Source of the DNA: Brassica napus
Taxonomy: Eukaryota; Streptophyta; Magnoliopsida; Brassicales; Brassicaceae
DNA: 64,000 nucleotides
NCBI RefSeq assembly: GCF_020379485.1
Contig: NC_063435.1
Span: 434,001 to 498,000, forward strand
Direction of reading: 5' to 3'
Numbering within the stretch: position 1 is the stretch's first letter; the number at the start of each line of letters is the position of its first letter. Below are positions 53,258 to 64,000 of this stretch, piece after piece. The notes below the pieces were generated by a model. It had not been told where the DNA came from and searched no databases. It saw only the letters and a list, made by a program, of their open reading frames with translations. Position numbers and translations under genes: made by a program.

Positions 53258-53656
53258 GGATCTGCTGCATCTTCTCAGGTCACATCTGAACAACCTGTGG
53301 GTACAGTAAGCTTTGATATCTTGCCTATGGAGAGCAGAGCGACTAAATATTTCAACTTACCAACACAATACACAGTGTGTTTTATTTGGAAGCTAAACTA
53401 AATATTTCAACTTACCGACAAAATAATTTGTCTTGGAAACAGTTAGACATGTGTACCGAACTAGAAAAGGAATCAGAAGTCTTGAGCATTTGTTGGACAG
53501 CAAAAAAATAAAATAAAGGAATGGCAGAGATTAACTCGCTAGTCATTGTGCAAAAGTAAAAACGCGTTAAGTTGGAATTTAATCGGTGGAGGAGTCTGAT
53601 GCTTCCTTGTATTTATAACTGTCATTCATGCAATGTAACAAAGACAATCAGTTAAC

Positions 53657-53773
53657 ATGGCTAAAGAGAGATCATATACAATTTCTCTTCTTTTTCTTCT
53701 TCTTTCTCTGCTTCTGTGTTTTTCATCTCAATCTCAAGTTGGTGTTGCCGAGGCCAAACGTCACACACGTTAG
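53657..53773 (+). CDS. possible small secreted peptide (first exon or whole ORF)
   Basis: 38-codon [23 protein letters not shown]... then SSQSQVGVAEAKRHTR and TAG. The first 30 residues are a strong signal peptide (basic start, Leu-rich core, Ala-Glu-Ala end). A GT donor just before the stop (CACAC|GTTAGT) could extend it into an exon near 53830, but no cysteine pattern or known peptide motif appears there. Could be a relic of a secreted-peptide gene. I recognise no family. Confidence 0.3.
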   Translation: MAKERSYTISLLFLLLSLLLCFSSQSQVGVAEAKRHTR

Positions 53774-55331
53774 TATTTCTATCCATAATTTTCAGTTATT
53801 TTAAAACTGTTCAAGTTACTATATACCTGGTTGTTTTATCTAGAAATTTGCTCGATCATGACCTCTATGTACACCAACAGATTCAGCACATATCGTCACA
53901 TAATGCCGAAGTCTTCTTTTTTTTTTTTTTTGTAGTTGCTACCAGGTATTCAGATTCTCGATGCGCCAATAAAATTCTCAAAATTCCAAGTAAATTTCTG
54001 TTACAAAATTAGAAAACAAACATTCTTAAATAAATTGTCTGTACATAGTTATGGTTCAAGTTTGCTGAGGGGGTGTAAACTAGCGCCAGTGCTAAAGAAC
54101 CTAATAATATGAATTTGCACGTCTTGGAAAGAGATTCACTTCAATTCAGAGAATGGGAGATGACAAGTATGAAGTAGGAATGAGATTTTGGTTTGCCACA
54201 AGAAGTATAGCATAGACATAAAGAAAATTTTGTCTTTTACATTTTCAAAGTAAGCTACACTTGATGTAAAACAATGGCTTTTTGATTTGAATAAATTTAA
54301 CATTCAATTCAAAAAAAAAAATTTTGGACGTCTTGGCTCCAAATTTTGGGACATTGTTTTATAGCTTCCAAGTTATTATTTTTAACATTAAAAGTGTTTA
54401 TGGTATTTTAAATCTCAGAACCTGAAAATCAAAGGATTACACCTCACTCGAAGTCACCCAAAGGAAAAGGACCATAAGTGATAAAATGGAGTTTTCAAAA
54501 AGTGAAGGAGAGTACAAGAAGAGTCGACTTTATAATTGTGTAACTGTTAAAAGTCTATCATGGATTTGCTTATACATAAATTCAATATATGTTACATAAA
54601 CTAGATATTCCAAAAACTTATGTGGAATTTTTAACCTAAAAGGAGAAATAGTCTTCAATTATGTTTCTCTTTTAGCATAAACAATTAAAACCGAGAATCT
54701 GTTAAATCAATAAAAATATAGGGTTGCTATAGAACCTAAAGTGGCTCTTGAAAATGGTGGCAGTGAAAGTAGGATACTGAAGCAAACAGTGAAGTAAGTG
54801 CAACACATGAGTTACTTTTCTATAGATGAGAGCTGAATGATGTGCTTGTTCACACAAAAAAAAAAGCTGAATGATGTGCTGATGTAAGAAGAGTCATGTA
54901 AAGGAGACTAACACCTAAGGGAAGTAGGGAACTAAACTCAAAACATGGAAAAGCAAAATTGCACAGAACATCTAACACCATGAAAGAAGCATCTGTGGAA
55001 CTGAAGAATGCATCATATAAAACACTTTGGGAATGTCAAACCGAAGCATGCAGCAATATCATTGCTCTAGAGTAAGCTATGATCCCTTTCTTTTCACTGT
55101 TTGTATATTCATCTACATTAGTGCAACTGGTATCTTGAAGAATGTATAATTTTTCATATAAATTTCTGATGAAATAACAAGAATTCACCTACTAATGAAA
55201 CATTGAAGATGCTAAGAAACTATCAACACTCTACAATCTTTCTCTCACTACTAAGAAACAAAAGATGATTGAAAACTTCTCTCTAACACATCACAACACA
55301 GACCAAAAACCTTTCCCTCTCATCCTTTTTA
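53774..55331. other. intergenic between the peptide ORF and ATAF2
   Basis: About 1.5 kb with no convincing gene; the ORF 53716-54012 runs through a T-rich stretch and lacks a domain. ATAF2 3' UTR lies at the right end. Confidence 0.4.
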
Positions 55332-56353
55332 TCACCCCTGTGGAGCAAAACTCCAATTCAAGAACGGTTTCTGCTCCGGCGGGTCCTCCTGCCAGGAGTT
55401 GAAATCATAAGAAGGCTGGTACAAGAACTGGGGCACAAAATCTTCACTCTGCAGCAAGTCCATGGAGCCACCACCGAACATGGAAGCATCAAAAGCATTC
55501 TCAAACTCCCCCCATTTAGGCTCGCTCTGAACCTCCCGCGCATCCGGTGACACCACGCGACCCCCCGAACTGCTCGAGTCATCCTCTTGCAACGTCGGGT
55601 AAGTCGAGTCCGACGCATCGAAAGGCGATGAAGCCGCCGTCATGGTCCTCGGTTTCTCATCAGCAGGGTAGTACTTCTCCATGGTCCCTTTCTTGTTGTA
55701 GATTCGACATAACACCCAATCATCAAGCTGTAATTAAAAAAAAAAAATTAATAATCTAAATTATTATTACATTCAGACAAACAAAAAAAAAGGATAAGAC
55801 AGAACAGAACATACTCGAAGGTTGTTCTTTTTGTTAGCGGAAGCTGATCTGTCGACATTAGCGAGACGATACTCGTGCATGATCCAGTTCGTCTTAATCC
55901 CTTTGGGAGCTTTCCCAGCGTAGAACACGAGAGCTTTCTTTATACCCAGCGTCTTCGGTTTACCGATCGGTTTATCAGCTCCGGTGGCTTTCCAATAACC
56001 GGTTCCCGCAGCCCGGTTAGGACGCGAACCGTTTGGGTATTTCCGGTCTCGTGGCGAGAAGAAGTACCACTCTTTCTCTCCGTACAGAGACATCTCTGTA
56101 ATAAAAACAAAAAAAAAAACAAATCTCTCGATTTAGCAAACGATTCTCGAGAAAAAACTCGATTAATGATTAGAAAACCAATTCGATTTTTACCAGGAAG
56201 CTCCCAAGGGTTGAACTTGTAGAGATCGATTTCGGCGATGACCGGAGCTGAGATCTCCTCCGATGCGCATTTCCGGCAAAGGTAGAATTGCACAAGCTCT
56301 TCGTCCGTTGGGTGGAATCGGAATCCTGCTGGTAAGTTTAGCCCTGCTTTCAT
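55332..56353 (-). CDS. ATAF2: NAC transcription factor ATAF2-like (ANAC081)
   Basis: 278-aa NAC factor in three exons: 56194-56353, 55815-56095, 55332-55727. The NAC domain has all subdomains: A ([19 protein letters not shown]), B ([18 protein letters not shown]), C ([19 protein letters not shown]...GYWKATG), D ([20 protein letters not shown]) and E ([14 protein letters not shown]). The C-terminal activation region is acidic and Ser-rich and ends [15 protein letters not shown], as in Arabidopsis ATAF2 (At5g08790). It acts in the nucleus in wound, defence and brassinosteroid-catabolism control in Arabidopsis. Length is close to the 283 aa there. The frame continues upstream of ATG 56353 but without NAC sequence, so this start is preferred. 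Confidence 0.95.
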
Positions 56354-59300
56354 TTTTTTTTCAAAAGTCTTCTCTTCTCTTCGAGATCTGGGTTTGTCTG
56401 GTGAAGATTGGAATCGAGGAGATGAGAGTGAGGAGACGAAAGGTTTTATAAGGACGAGAATTGCGGAAATTAATCTAATTAAATTAAATTTAAGATAGAG
56501 AGGGATGACACGAGGGGAGATTTTTTTAAGCACGTGCGGCAAAACTCGGCCGTTTTCTCTTCTAAACGCTGACGGCAGCCAGCTGGGGGACGTACGTGGC
56601 CTAGTGTTAGTGGATGGTCGACGTAGTGAGAGTAGTGATGATGTCACTGCTTGCGTCACCCGCGCCCTTTGTAGATTGTTGACCGACCTAAGTGTGTCAG
56701 CACCTTGATCCCCTGCTTCAAGTGTAGCTTATCCATTTTGTTCAGAATTGGTAATGAGATCTTTTTTTTTTGGGTCTAAATTGGTAATGAGATTTATAAA
56801 ACTTTGAACAGTTGTATTGTAGAGTGAGGGAGGAGTAAATAATCAAATACAATCCTTTTAATTAATTTGAGGAGATCTAGTAATGCGTATTTATTACTCT
56901 ATGTATTATATTAAGTATCGTTGTAAATAATTTTTTTCGTTACAAAATAAGTATCGTTTTCAACTTTCAATGTAAATTTATTAATTTTATTTAATAATTA
57001 ATTTTTTCATTGGTTAAAATATGATTACGTGTATAAGTAATTGTGTTTTCATATAGAAAATATACAAAATTAATTATTATTTTTAATATGTGTGCACAAA
57101 TTCAAAGTGACATTTAAAATGAAACATATAGAGTAATACTTAAAAAGATTTGGCTCGCTATTATTCCATTTGTTTCAAAAAAATAAATGTTTCAAAAAAA
57201 TATGTTTTAAAATTTTCACACATATTAAAAAAATATATGAAATTTTGATTATTAATAAATTATTTTTGTACGCAACTATTTTCCGTAACTTTAACCAATA
57301 CAATTTCAATAAAAAACTATTTAAAAAATACAATTTACTATTAATTAATATATTGACAATGTAATTTTTTTTATTTTTTTTTATATAAAACATGTATCTT
57401 TTTAGGAAGTATAATTTAATTTAAGATTCTTAACTAAGATTATTTATGTTTTCTCTTATTTGTTTTTTTTTGTGGGAACAATAAATTTCCTCAGCAGCCA
57501 TACTTTTATTATATTCAAATGGATACACTATTGTTAAACATTGCTGAAGATAAGTCAGCATTCCTTGAGGTGGAAGTTTTGGGTGTGGCTTGTGATTGGA
57601 CAGCCGATGATGAAACTACGGTGGGCTTTGTCGCAGTATATAAGAACTTCTTCCTTGAGCGAAGCTCGCGTCATGGCTAATGATGGATGAGGTCATCTAA
57701 CGTTGAATCGTAGTCTAGTTGTGCAATGGCCAGTCGTAGTCACACACTCGCGGCTTCTTTTTTTTGTTCCTTACATAATCTGTATTTTAAATTAGATTTC
57801 GCGACTTGTAGTATTTGTACAATATACTCTGATTTGTTTTTAGTTTTTTAAAGAATAAACATGAAGTTTCTTCTATGTGAAAATCTTTTAAATGAAAGTT
57901 GAGGTAGGTGTGTATTAGGGACTGACGTGGGCGTGTTCCCCGTTTGATGATCATCATCACTTACGTTTCTTATCATATATAAATATGATTATGTTCTCTT
58001 CAAGTTGGTGTTGTTTAAGACATGGTCTTTCATTTTAGTATTAGAATTCTATTAATGTATAACACGAACTTTTGTTGGTCAGACATGACTTTTTGTCAAT
58101 TATGATTTTTATTTATTGATATAATAACGCAGCTATTGTATAAGTCGTATCGTTTCATACACATAATTTTATTTTAATAATTAAGAGCAATGAAGACTTG
58201 TACTATGCATGTATTCATGATTGCCTCCCCATTCGTAACACTTATCTTGGGAGTTTATCGGATGTGAATTTTAAGTAAGAGTCAAGCCATTTATAACAGT
58301 TTCATATATATTTTCTCCAAAATTTGTTTAACTATAACAAAACTTCAAAAGTTTAATAACTTCTGAGTAAGAATTTAATTAGAGAATTATCATCCTGATC
58401 ATAACATCTTATTAAAATAGAGTTACATAACCAATGGTAACAATAACATTTTGAATAGCAAGAAAAGAATTAGGAAAACAGAAATTTACTAGAAACATTA
58501 AAATTCACAATTAATTAACCATTACGAATATAATATTCTTTTCAGGTAAAGCTACCAATAAAACAAGATAGAGTACTTAAAACAAACCCTAGACTATTAT
58601 AAGAAGCGCCCTAATCATAATGATATGAACAAGTTGTTTATTGTCGTTTTGGGTGGTAACAATCAAGTTATAAAAGTAAAAGATACGAGTCATAGGACCA
58701 ATAGAATAATATGATTTTTCCAATTACAAAAATCAGATAAATTGTATCTGGACTTGATCTGAATTTGTTATTATACAAATAGAGAAATCGACTTCATACT
58801 TTTTGCAGTTGTTTGTTTAGCTCAAGTCGTTGTGTGAATTGAAATATGAAGCTTCGTGGAGCTTGATGTTATAGCTGCCTAACTTGACCTAAAACATATA
58901 AATATATACCTTCTTTTTGTGGTGGATTATTACTTTATGTGTTCTGTCGTATTTAGGTCTTTTGGGAATATGCTTAAGAATTTGGATAAGGAGACAAGCT
59001 GGGACCTCGCTGTCGAATATTTAACAACATGGAGGATCGCATAACATACTATTCATATGACTACTTGTCTTATTCGATGATATAATATTTTATAACTCGT
59101 GTGTATGTAACAGTAAAATCATTTCTACGACATGATGATTTTGAAAACGTGGATTGTGTTGTAGAATTTCCATTGAGTAGTGTTGAGAGAGTTTATGATA
59201 AGATTGCGACTTCTGAACTTAACAATACTCGATACTAATGGGCCATATGCAGCAACTTAAAGACAACATACCCAATTTGGGCCTTTATAATGTGCCATTA

Positions 59301-59411
59301 TGAAAACGGGTTGGTAGCTCTGCAGGCTCTCAATTATTCAGTGTTTAAGAGTGTAAACAGTTTCTTACACAAGAGGAAACATTGCGACTGTCTTTTAGAT
59401 ATTGAGTTGAA
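56354..59411. other. ATAF2 upstream region and 3-kb gap
   Basis: The ATAF2 promoter side (56354-56720) is GC-richer with a CACGTG-like GCACGTGCGG at 56531 (G-box/ABRE core) and GTCGAC-type words. The remaining 2.6 kb is AT-rich, with no gene, RNA or complete transposon that I can support. In Arabidopsis dozens of genes lie between the counterparts of ATAF2 and SRT2. Confidence 0.45.
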
Positions 59412-60060
59412 TCAACCAACAGATGCTTGAGTAGTATCCTGTGCTGAGGATGTTCTGTTTAATGATCCGGCCACCGCTTCACGCTCCTTCCGGATTCGCT
59501 CTCTCTATCAAAATTTCAATGTAAACAACAGAGAAACAAAAAGCCAAAGTTAGTCAGAGATTGGCAATGAGATAGCACACAAAAAGTGAGGAAATTGTTG
59601 GGTGTATAAATGATACAGCAGCATGATCAAATTCGTTAATTTACTATGCCAAAAGAAACAACTGCTCCAAGATAGTTAAGCTCCTATTACGACCTCTATA
59701 TGAGAAACAGATTCAGCTAACATGCTCAGCATTTGGTAATATTACTAAATATGACTTGAAGCAGAGCATTATGTAACATGACAAAACGCTCCACAAGATT
59801 CATCCACATAGTGATGTAAAACTATACACAGACACATAAGAGATTCACGTCCTTAAAAGAAATGTTAATCTACACACTTGGAGACATTAACAGAAAAAAA
59901 AAACAGAAAGTGGGCATTGTCTTGAGAGTCAACATACCCTTCTCTCCCAGTAAGGCAAGAAGCAGACGAAGTCATAGACAGGAGTGATGGTCTGCACCAA
60001 AACAGCGTTGATTCCAGTGAAAAGCAAGAGTCCCGTCAAAGGCCTTGTTCTGTGTGGCAT
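59412..60060 (-). CDS. small single-span membrane protein
   Basis: 71-aa protein in two coding exons (59938-60060 and 59412-59504). MPHRTRPLTGLLLFTGINAV starts a hydrophobic stretch of about 25 residues followed by YDFVCFLPYWERR, then a charged, probably helical tail (RERIRKEREAVAGSL) and a polar C-terminus. I remember a short transmembrane protein gene beside SRT2 in Arabidopsis (At5g09225), which would fit, but know no function. A 5' UTR intron fits at 60077-60557 and contains a small inverted-repeat element. The ORF upstream of ATG 60060 (to 60156) runs through the acceptor and is not used. Confidence 0.7.
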
Positions 60061-60164
60061 CTCTCCCTTCCAATCTCTGTGAAGAATCTTCAGCTCAGTT
60101 AAATCATTTATTAACATCTCTCTCTCAGTCAAGACTATCCTAACTAATCTTAACAAAACATAGG

Positions 60165-60325
60165 CTTCGAATGGTAACCAGCTTCCCGTCCCGCACCACA
60201 GTTAACAGTAACAAAAGTCTCTATATATACCCTATATCTATACATTTTTATAACTGTTAGAACCGCATCATACTTAAACCGCTTGTCCCGCACCGCTCAA
60301 CCCAAAACCGCAGTCACCATTCGGA
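60165..60325. mobile_element. short MITE-like inverted repeat in a 5' UTR intron
   Basis: Ends CGAATGGTAACCAGC and its inverse CAGTCACCATTCG, with CCCGCACC words at both sides. About 160 bases, no ORF. Target duplication not clear. Confidence 0.5.
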
Positions 60326-61092
60326 GTTATAATCAAATTCAAAAAGCAAAGCATTTACTAGTAGTGAAGATTGACTCAAGATATTAATAATAATCACCAA
60401 AATTAACATTCTTGTAACAGATCACTGATTGATTGAGAGAAAACAGAAGCTAGAGTAACATAATCGAATCATTTCTAAAATCAAAACATACAGAATCAAA
60501 ACTATCTATCAGTTTAAATGAGAACAATCGGAAAAAAAATGAGAGTATTTGACTTACGACGGAGATTCTTCGAAAACTCGTCGGGCGACGAAGAGAGAGA
60601 GATCTCGGTGGCTTCTTTTTAATTAGGTCTCTGTTTTTGTTTCTAAAACGACACCGTTTAGTTAAGTGAAACATATAACGGTGGATAAGCGCGCAACGTG
60701 GCTACTTACTCAACCAAGAAGGACCTTCCAACGTCCGATCCTCCTCGTCTTCTCTATTTTCCTTCTTCTTTTATTTCTGGAGATATTTAAAAAAAAAATA
60801 CAAAAATTAAACCAAAAAAAAAAAACTGAAGAAATCTCGTTTCTTTCATCCGCCATTAACGACCTCTCAAGGTATGCTCTTTGATTTTTTAAATTTATTA
60901 TTCAAACCTAAGCTTCTATTTTTCTGTGAATTTATTGTCGGTGAAAGTCGATTGATTTATTCTCATTAGTGCCATTTCTCATTAGATCACTTTTCTAATG
61001 ATAATGGGAATGTTCTTCCTTTTATTTCACGTAAGCTTGCTTGATTCATTACTTAGCTATACACTGATTTAATGTTTCTCTTATTTTCAGAC

Positions 61093-62761
61093 ATGTTCAC
61101 CATGTGTCAACCACTTCGGTCTAGAGGAAACTTAGTGATGCTGTTTAAAGGATGTAGACGGTTTGTGAGAACAACATGCCGAGTTTCGATCCCAGGTGGT
61201 TCTTTAGGAAACGAATTAAAAGCACCTCCAAGGTTTCTTAGGGATAAAAAGATAGTTCCTGATGCTGATCCTCCTCATAAAGAAGATATCCATAAGCTCT
61301 ATCAACTTTTTGAGCAAAGGTACCATCTTTTATTCAGCATATATATATATATGATCTTTTAAATCTAATGGCTTTCTTCATTCTCTTGAATAGTAAAAGA
61401 CTCACCATCTTGACTGGAGCTGGGATTAGCACTGAATGTGGCATCCCTGATTACAGGAGGTTATTATTGTTCATTCATTTTGATCTAATGGTCTTGGTTT
61501 GGTTTTGTAATGATTATATTGTTTGGTGCAGTCCCAATGGAGCATATAGTTCTGGTTTCAAACCAATTACCCATCAGGTGATCTGAAGGCAAGATTGAAG
61601 TCAGTGATTTTTTTTTTTGATTTGTTTACTTATTTTACAGTCTACAATTCTCTTTTTCACAGGAATTCACTAGATCAAGCAGATCTCGTAGGCGGTATTG
61701 GGCAAGGAGTTACGCTGGGTGGAGACGGTTCGCTGCAGCACAGCCAGGTCCAGCTCATACTGCTTTAGCATCACTTGAGAGAGCTGGACGAATTGATTGT
61801 ATCATAACGCAAAACGTTGACAGGTAAAACTTATCAAAGATCTCTCTTCTCTGTTGGATGTTGTTGGCTCTTAAGGTCTAAGTTTTTTAGGTTGCATCAT
61901 CGTGCTGGGAGTGATCCGCTTGAGTTACACGGCACAGTATATACTGTTATGTGCTTAGATTGTGGCTTCTCTTTTCCTCGAGACTTGTTTCAGGATCAGC
62001 TTAAAGCTCTCAATCCTAAGGTCAGCGTTAATATAGCATAACTCGAATCATCTTGGCGTGATGGATAATCAGCAAAGTTGTTACTCTTACTGTAGTGGGC
62101 AGAGGCATTAGAAAGTATTGATCATGGAGAACCAGGATCAGAGAAGACCTTTGGCATGAAACAAAGGCCTGATGGTGATATTGAGATCGATGAGAAGTTT
62201 TGGGAAGATGGTTTTCATATACCAGTTTGCGAGAAGTGCCAAGGAGTACTAAAACCTGATGTAAGAACTGAGATAGACACAAAGCATTTAAGTTCTGTTT
62301 CTAATTATGTTTTTCTTTTTTTTTTTGTAAGGTAATCTTCTTTGGAGACAACATCCCAAAGGAAAGAGCTACTCAAGCAATGGAAGCTGCGAAACAAAGT
62401 GATGCATTTCTAGTGTTGGGTTCGTCTTTGATGACAATGTCTGCTTTTCGTCTTGTCAGGTAATGCCAGAGAACAATCTCTTACCATATTTTTTTGAGTT
62501 TACATCTTATTGAGGAGCATATGTGTTTCTTTTTGCAGAGCGGCTCATGAAGCTGGTGCAATGACTGCAATTGTTAATATAGGTGTTACCAGAGCTGATG
62601 ATATTGTTCCTTTGAAAATCAGTGCAAGGGTTGGTGAGGTAAGATGATAGTTTTATCTCTTATCTTCATCCTTCAAAAACTTAGCATTTTTTTTCATCTG
62701 ATTGGTGCAGATATTACCCAGAGTTCTTGATGTGGGATCACTCGGTGTCCCAGCTGTATAG
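61093..62761 (+). CDS. SRT2: sirtuin-type NAD-dependent deacylase SRT2
   Basis: 357-aa class II (SIRT4-like) sirtuin in nine exons: 61093-61319, 61394-61459, 61532-61577, 61663-61823, 61891-62020, 62096-62260, 62332-62459, 62539-62638, 62711-62761. Motifs: NAD pocket LTGAGISTECGIPDYRSPNG, ITQNVDRLHHRAG with catalytic His in LELHGTV, a zinc site of four cysteines (CLDCGF ... CEKCQG), IFFGDNIP, GSSLMTMSAFRLV and IVNIGVTRADD. The Arg-rich N-terminus fits a mitochondrial presequence. In Arabidopsis SRT2 (At5g09230) works mainly at the inner mitochondrial membrane. Start 61093 follows a probable 5' UTR intron (60872-61090); ATG 61102 or 61138 are alternatives. It is head-to-head with the small membrane protein gene. 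Confidence 0.93.
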
Positions 62762-63049
62762 AGATTTATCAATCAATTGATTGTAACATTCCAATTTTTA
62801 ATGAATACTTCAGTTCCTGCAATGTATCTTCTCAAGTTGTAATTTTCAACAGAAAATAAAGAGTAATCTTCATTTTAAATGCATAAAATTGACGTCCAAA
62901 CAAGACTTGTCTGAACCAAAAGAGATAGAAAGATACACCAAAGCTTACAGTTACAGAACATATAGTGTTCTGTCAAAAGGCTTTAGATGATCCAAAAAAA
63001 AACACTGAGTCATCTTCTACTAGAGTTTACTACTAATTATACAAACTTT
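62762..63049. other. convergent 3' region between SRT2 and KIWI
   Basis: About 290 bases with both 3' UTRs. Nothing else seen. Confidence 0.5.
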
Positions 63050-63911
63050 TTAAGAAAGATCAGAGAGCGCCTTGTCGATATCCCCTGCGTGGTTCCGAAG
63101 AGTGTTCCACTGTAAGAAAACATTCAAGTGTCAGACATAAGCAGATAACAGTAGAGAGCAAATACATGTGAAAGTCATAAAAATGGGGAGATAGGTGTTA
63201 ATTTACCTGGTCAACGCTTAGAGAGATACCTGCAACATATAACAACCTTGTCAATGTCAACACGATTACATGTAGAAAGCAAACTAGTTTAGACTGTTTC
63301 CTAGAGACAGGCTTAGGAAACTGAAATTTTTTATCAACCAATTTCAGGTTGGAACATACAGCATCAACTCAACACCTAGAACATAAACATTCCCAATCCA
63401 AAGAATCGTTTATTAGAAAACCCTGACATATACAGTTTCTCAATTCCAGACTAGATGCAGAAACTTAACTAAACAAGCAGATGAGCAAACACAATGTTAC
63501 AAAGCTAAACTGTGAGAACAAGAGGAACACGCTCATAAAGAAAGAAAAAAAGAGTTAACCTTTCTTGCCGGGGAGAGTTTTGCCGTCCTTGACATAGAAC
63601 TCACGAATGTCAATCCAAATCTTGCCGTTCCAGTTCCTCACAGAGACTCTCCTATTCTTAGATATCTGTATTCAAATCCCCAACAAAACAATCATAAACC
63701 CTAAACTGAGTAAAACACCATCAACACAATCAGGACTTAATCATAACCCTTAAAATGTCACTGTTATTAGACTTACATTGCAGACGACGATGTCGTCAGA
63801 CTCGTCGGAGTCCTCGGCTGGCTTTGCAACTTTTTTAGCCGGCGCGTGAGGTTCAGAATCGTCATCTGATGCTCGTACACCATCGTCTTTTCGTTTTCCT
63901 CTCCACGACAT
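63050..63911 (-). CDS. KIWI: PC4/p15-type transcriptional coactivator KIWI
   Basis: 107-aa single-stranded-DNA-binding coactivator in four exons: 63777-63911, 63560-63665, 63207-63229, 63050-63109. The N-terminus is charged and low-complexity (WRGKRKDDG, then a Ser/Asp stretch with likely CK2 sites such as EDSDESDD). The C-terminal PC4 domain binds ssDNA (SKNRRVSVRNWNGKIWIDIR, then REFYVKDGKTLPGKKGISL and DQWNTLRNHAGDID). Its length equals the Arabidopsis KIWI protein (At5g09250). Acts in the nucleus with general transcription factors. The start lies close to the right window edge; the leader continues to about 64000. Confidence 0.93.
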
Positions 63912-64000
63912 TGTCTCTAGCGAATTGACCTGTACAAAAAGGCTCTTTTCAGACCAAAGTGAACTAGCACGCACAAATGTCCGAGAAATTAAAAAAAGAA

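Noticed and set aside
57170..57393. Overlapping Lys/Asn/Phe-rich ORFs on both strands
   Set aside because: Pure AT-rich noise without a domain.

Overview
This is plant nuclear DNA: genes have many short introns with GT-AG borders, gaps are AT-rich, and several proteins are plant-specific (chloroplast LepA, a TOPLESS-type co-repressor, a NAC factor, a VQ protein). Families and their order match Arabidopsis thaliana chromosome 5, from about At5g08420 to At5g08790 and then a jump to about At5g09225-At5g09250. I made this comparison from memory, without a search. Gene losses, tandem changes and transposon insertions suggest a Brassica or near relative (tribe Brassiceae), probably one fractionated subgenome.

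Layout. 1-8.3 kb: 3' part of KRR1 (+), a SWIB/Plus-3/GYF protein (+) with a U12-type AT-AC intron, VQ31-like (+), MYBS2-like (-). 8.3-16 kb: an AT-rich gap, then a full-length Ty1/copia element (10280-15061, antisense ORF with one internal stop) inside the 3' remains of a complex I 51 kDa subunit gene (CI51), which is now a pseudogene. 16.8-31 kb: a 24-exon TOPLESS-family gene (+), a DEAD-box helicase of the RH25/STRS2 type (+), and chloroplast LEPA (-, 21 exons). 33-46.4 kb: a PSI/DUF668 protein (+), two almost identical mitochondrial ATP synthase beta genes in divergent orientation, and the RCC1-repeat protein RUG1 (-). 47.3-51.4 kb: an ARI16-like RBR gene split in one exon by a 2.55-kb non-autonomous CACTA transposon. 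52-56.4 kb: a duplicated 3' fragment of the NAC gene ATAF2, a possible small secreted peptide, and ATAF2 (-). 59-64 kb: a small membrane protein (-), sirtuin SRT2 (+), and KIWI (-).

Functional themes. Several genes serve organelles: two ATP synthase beta copies, RUG1 (mitochondrial splicing in Arabidopsis), LEPA (plastid translation), SRT2 (mitochondrial sirtuin) and the dead CI51 relic. TGGGCY 'site II' boxes, known from OXPHOS gene promoters, lie upstream of both beta-subunit genes and upstream of the relic. The other group is nuclear regulators: the TOPLESS-family protein, MYBS2, VQ31, ATAF2, KIWI and the SWIB protein.

Most notable: patchwork identity between the inverted beta-subunit genes, which suggests gene conversion; the AT-AC minor-spliceosome intron; the CACTA-disrupted ARI16-like gene; and the CI51 relic with its copia insertion. 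I found no sign of a new multi-gene system. Exon borders were read by hand from splice sites, reading-frame continuity and family similarity; UTR limits are estimates.
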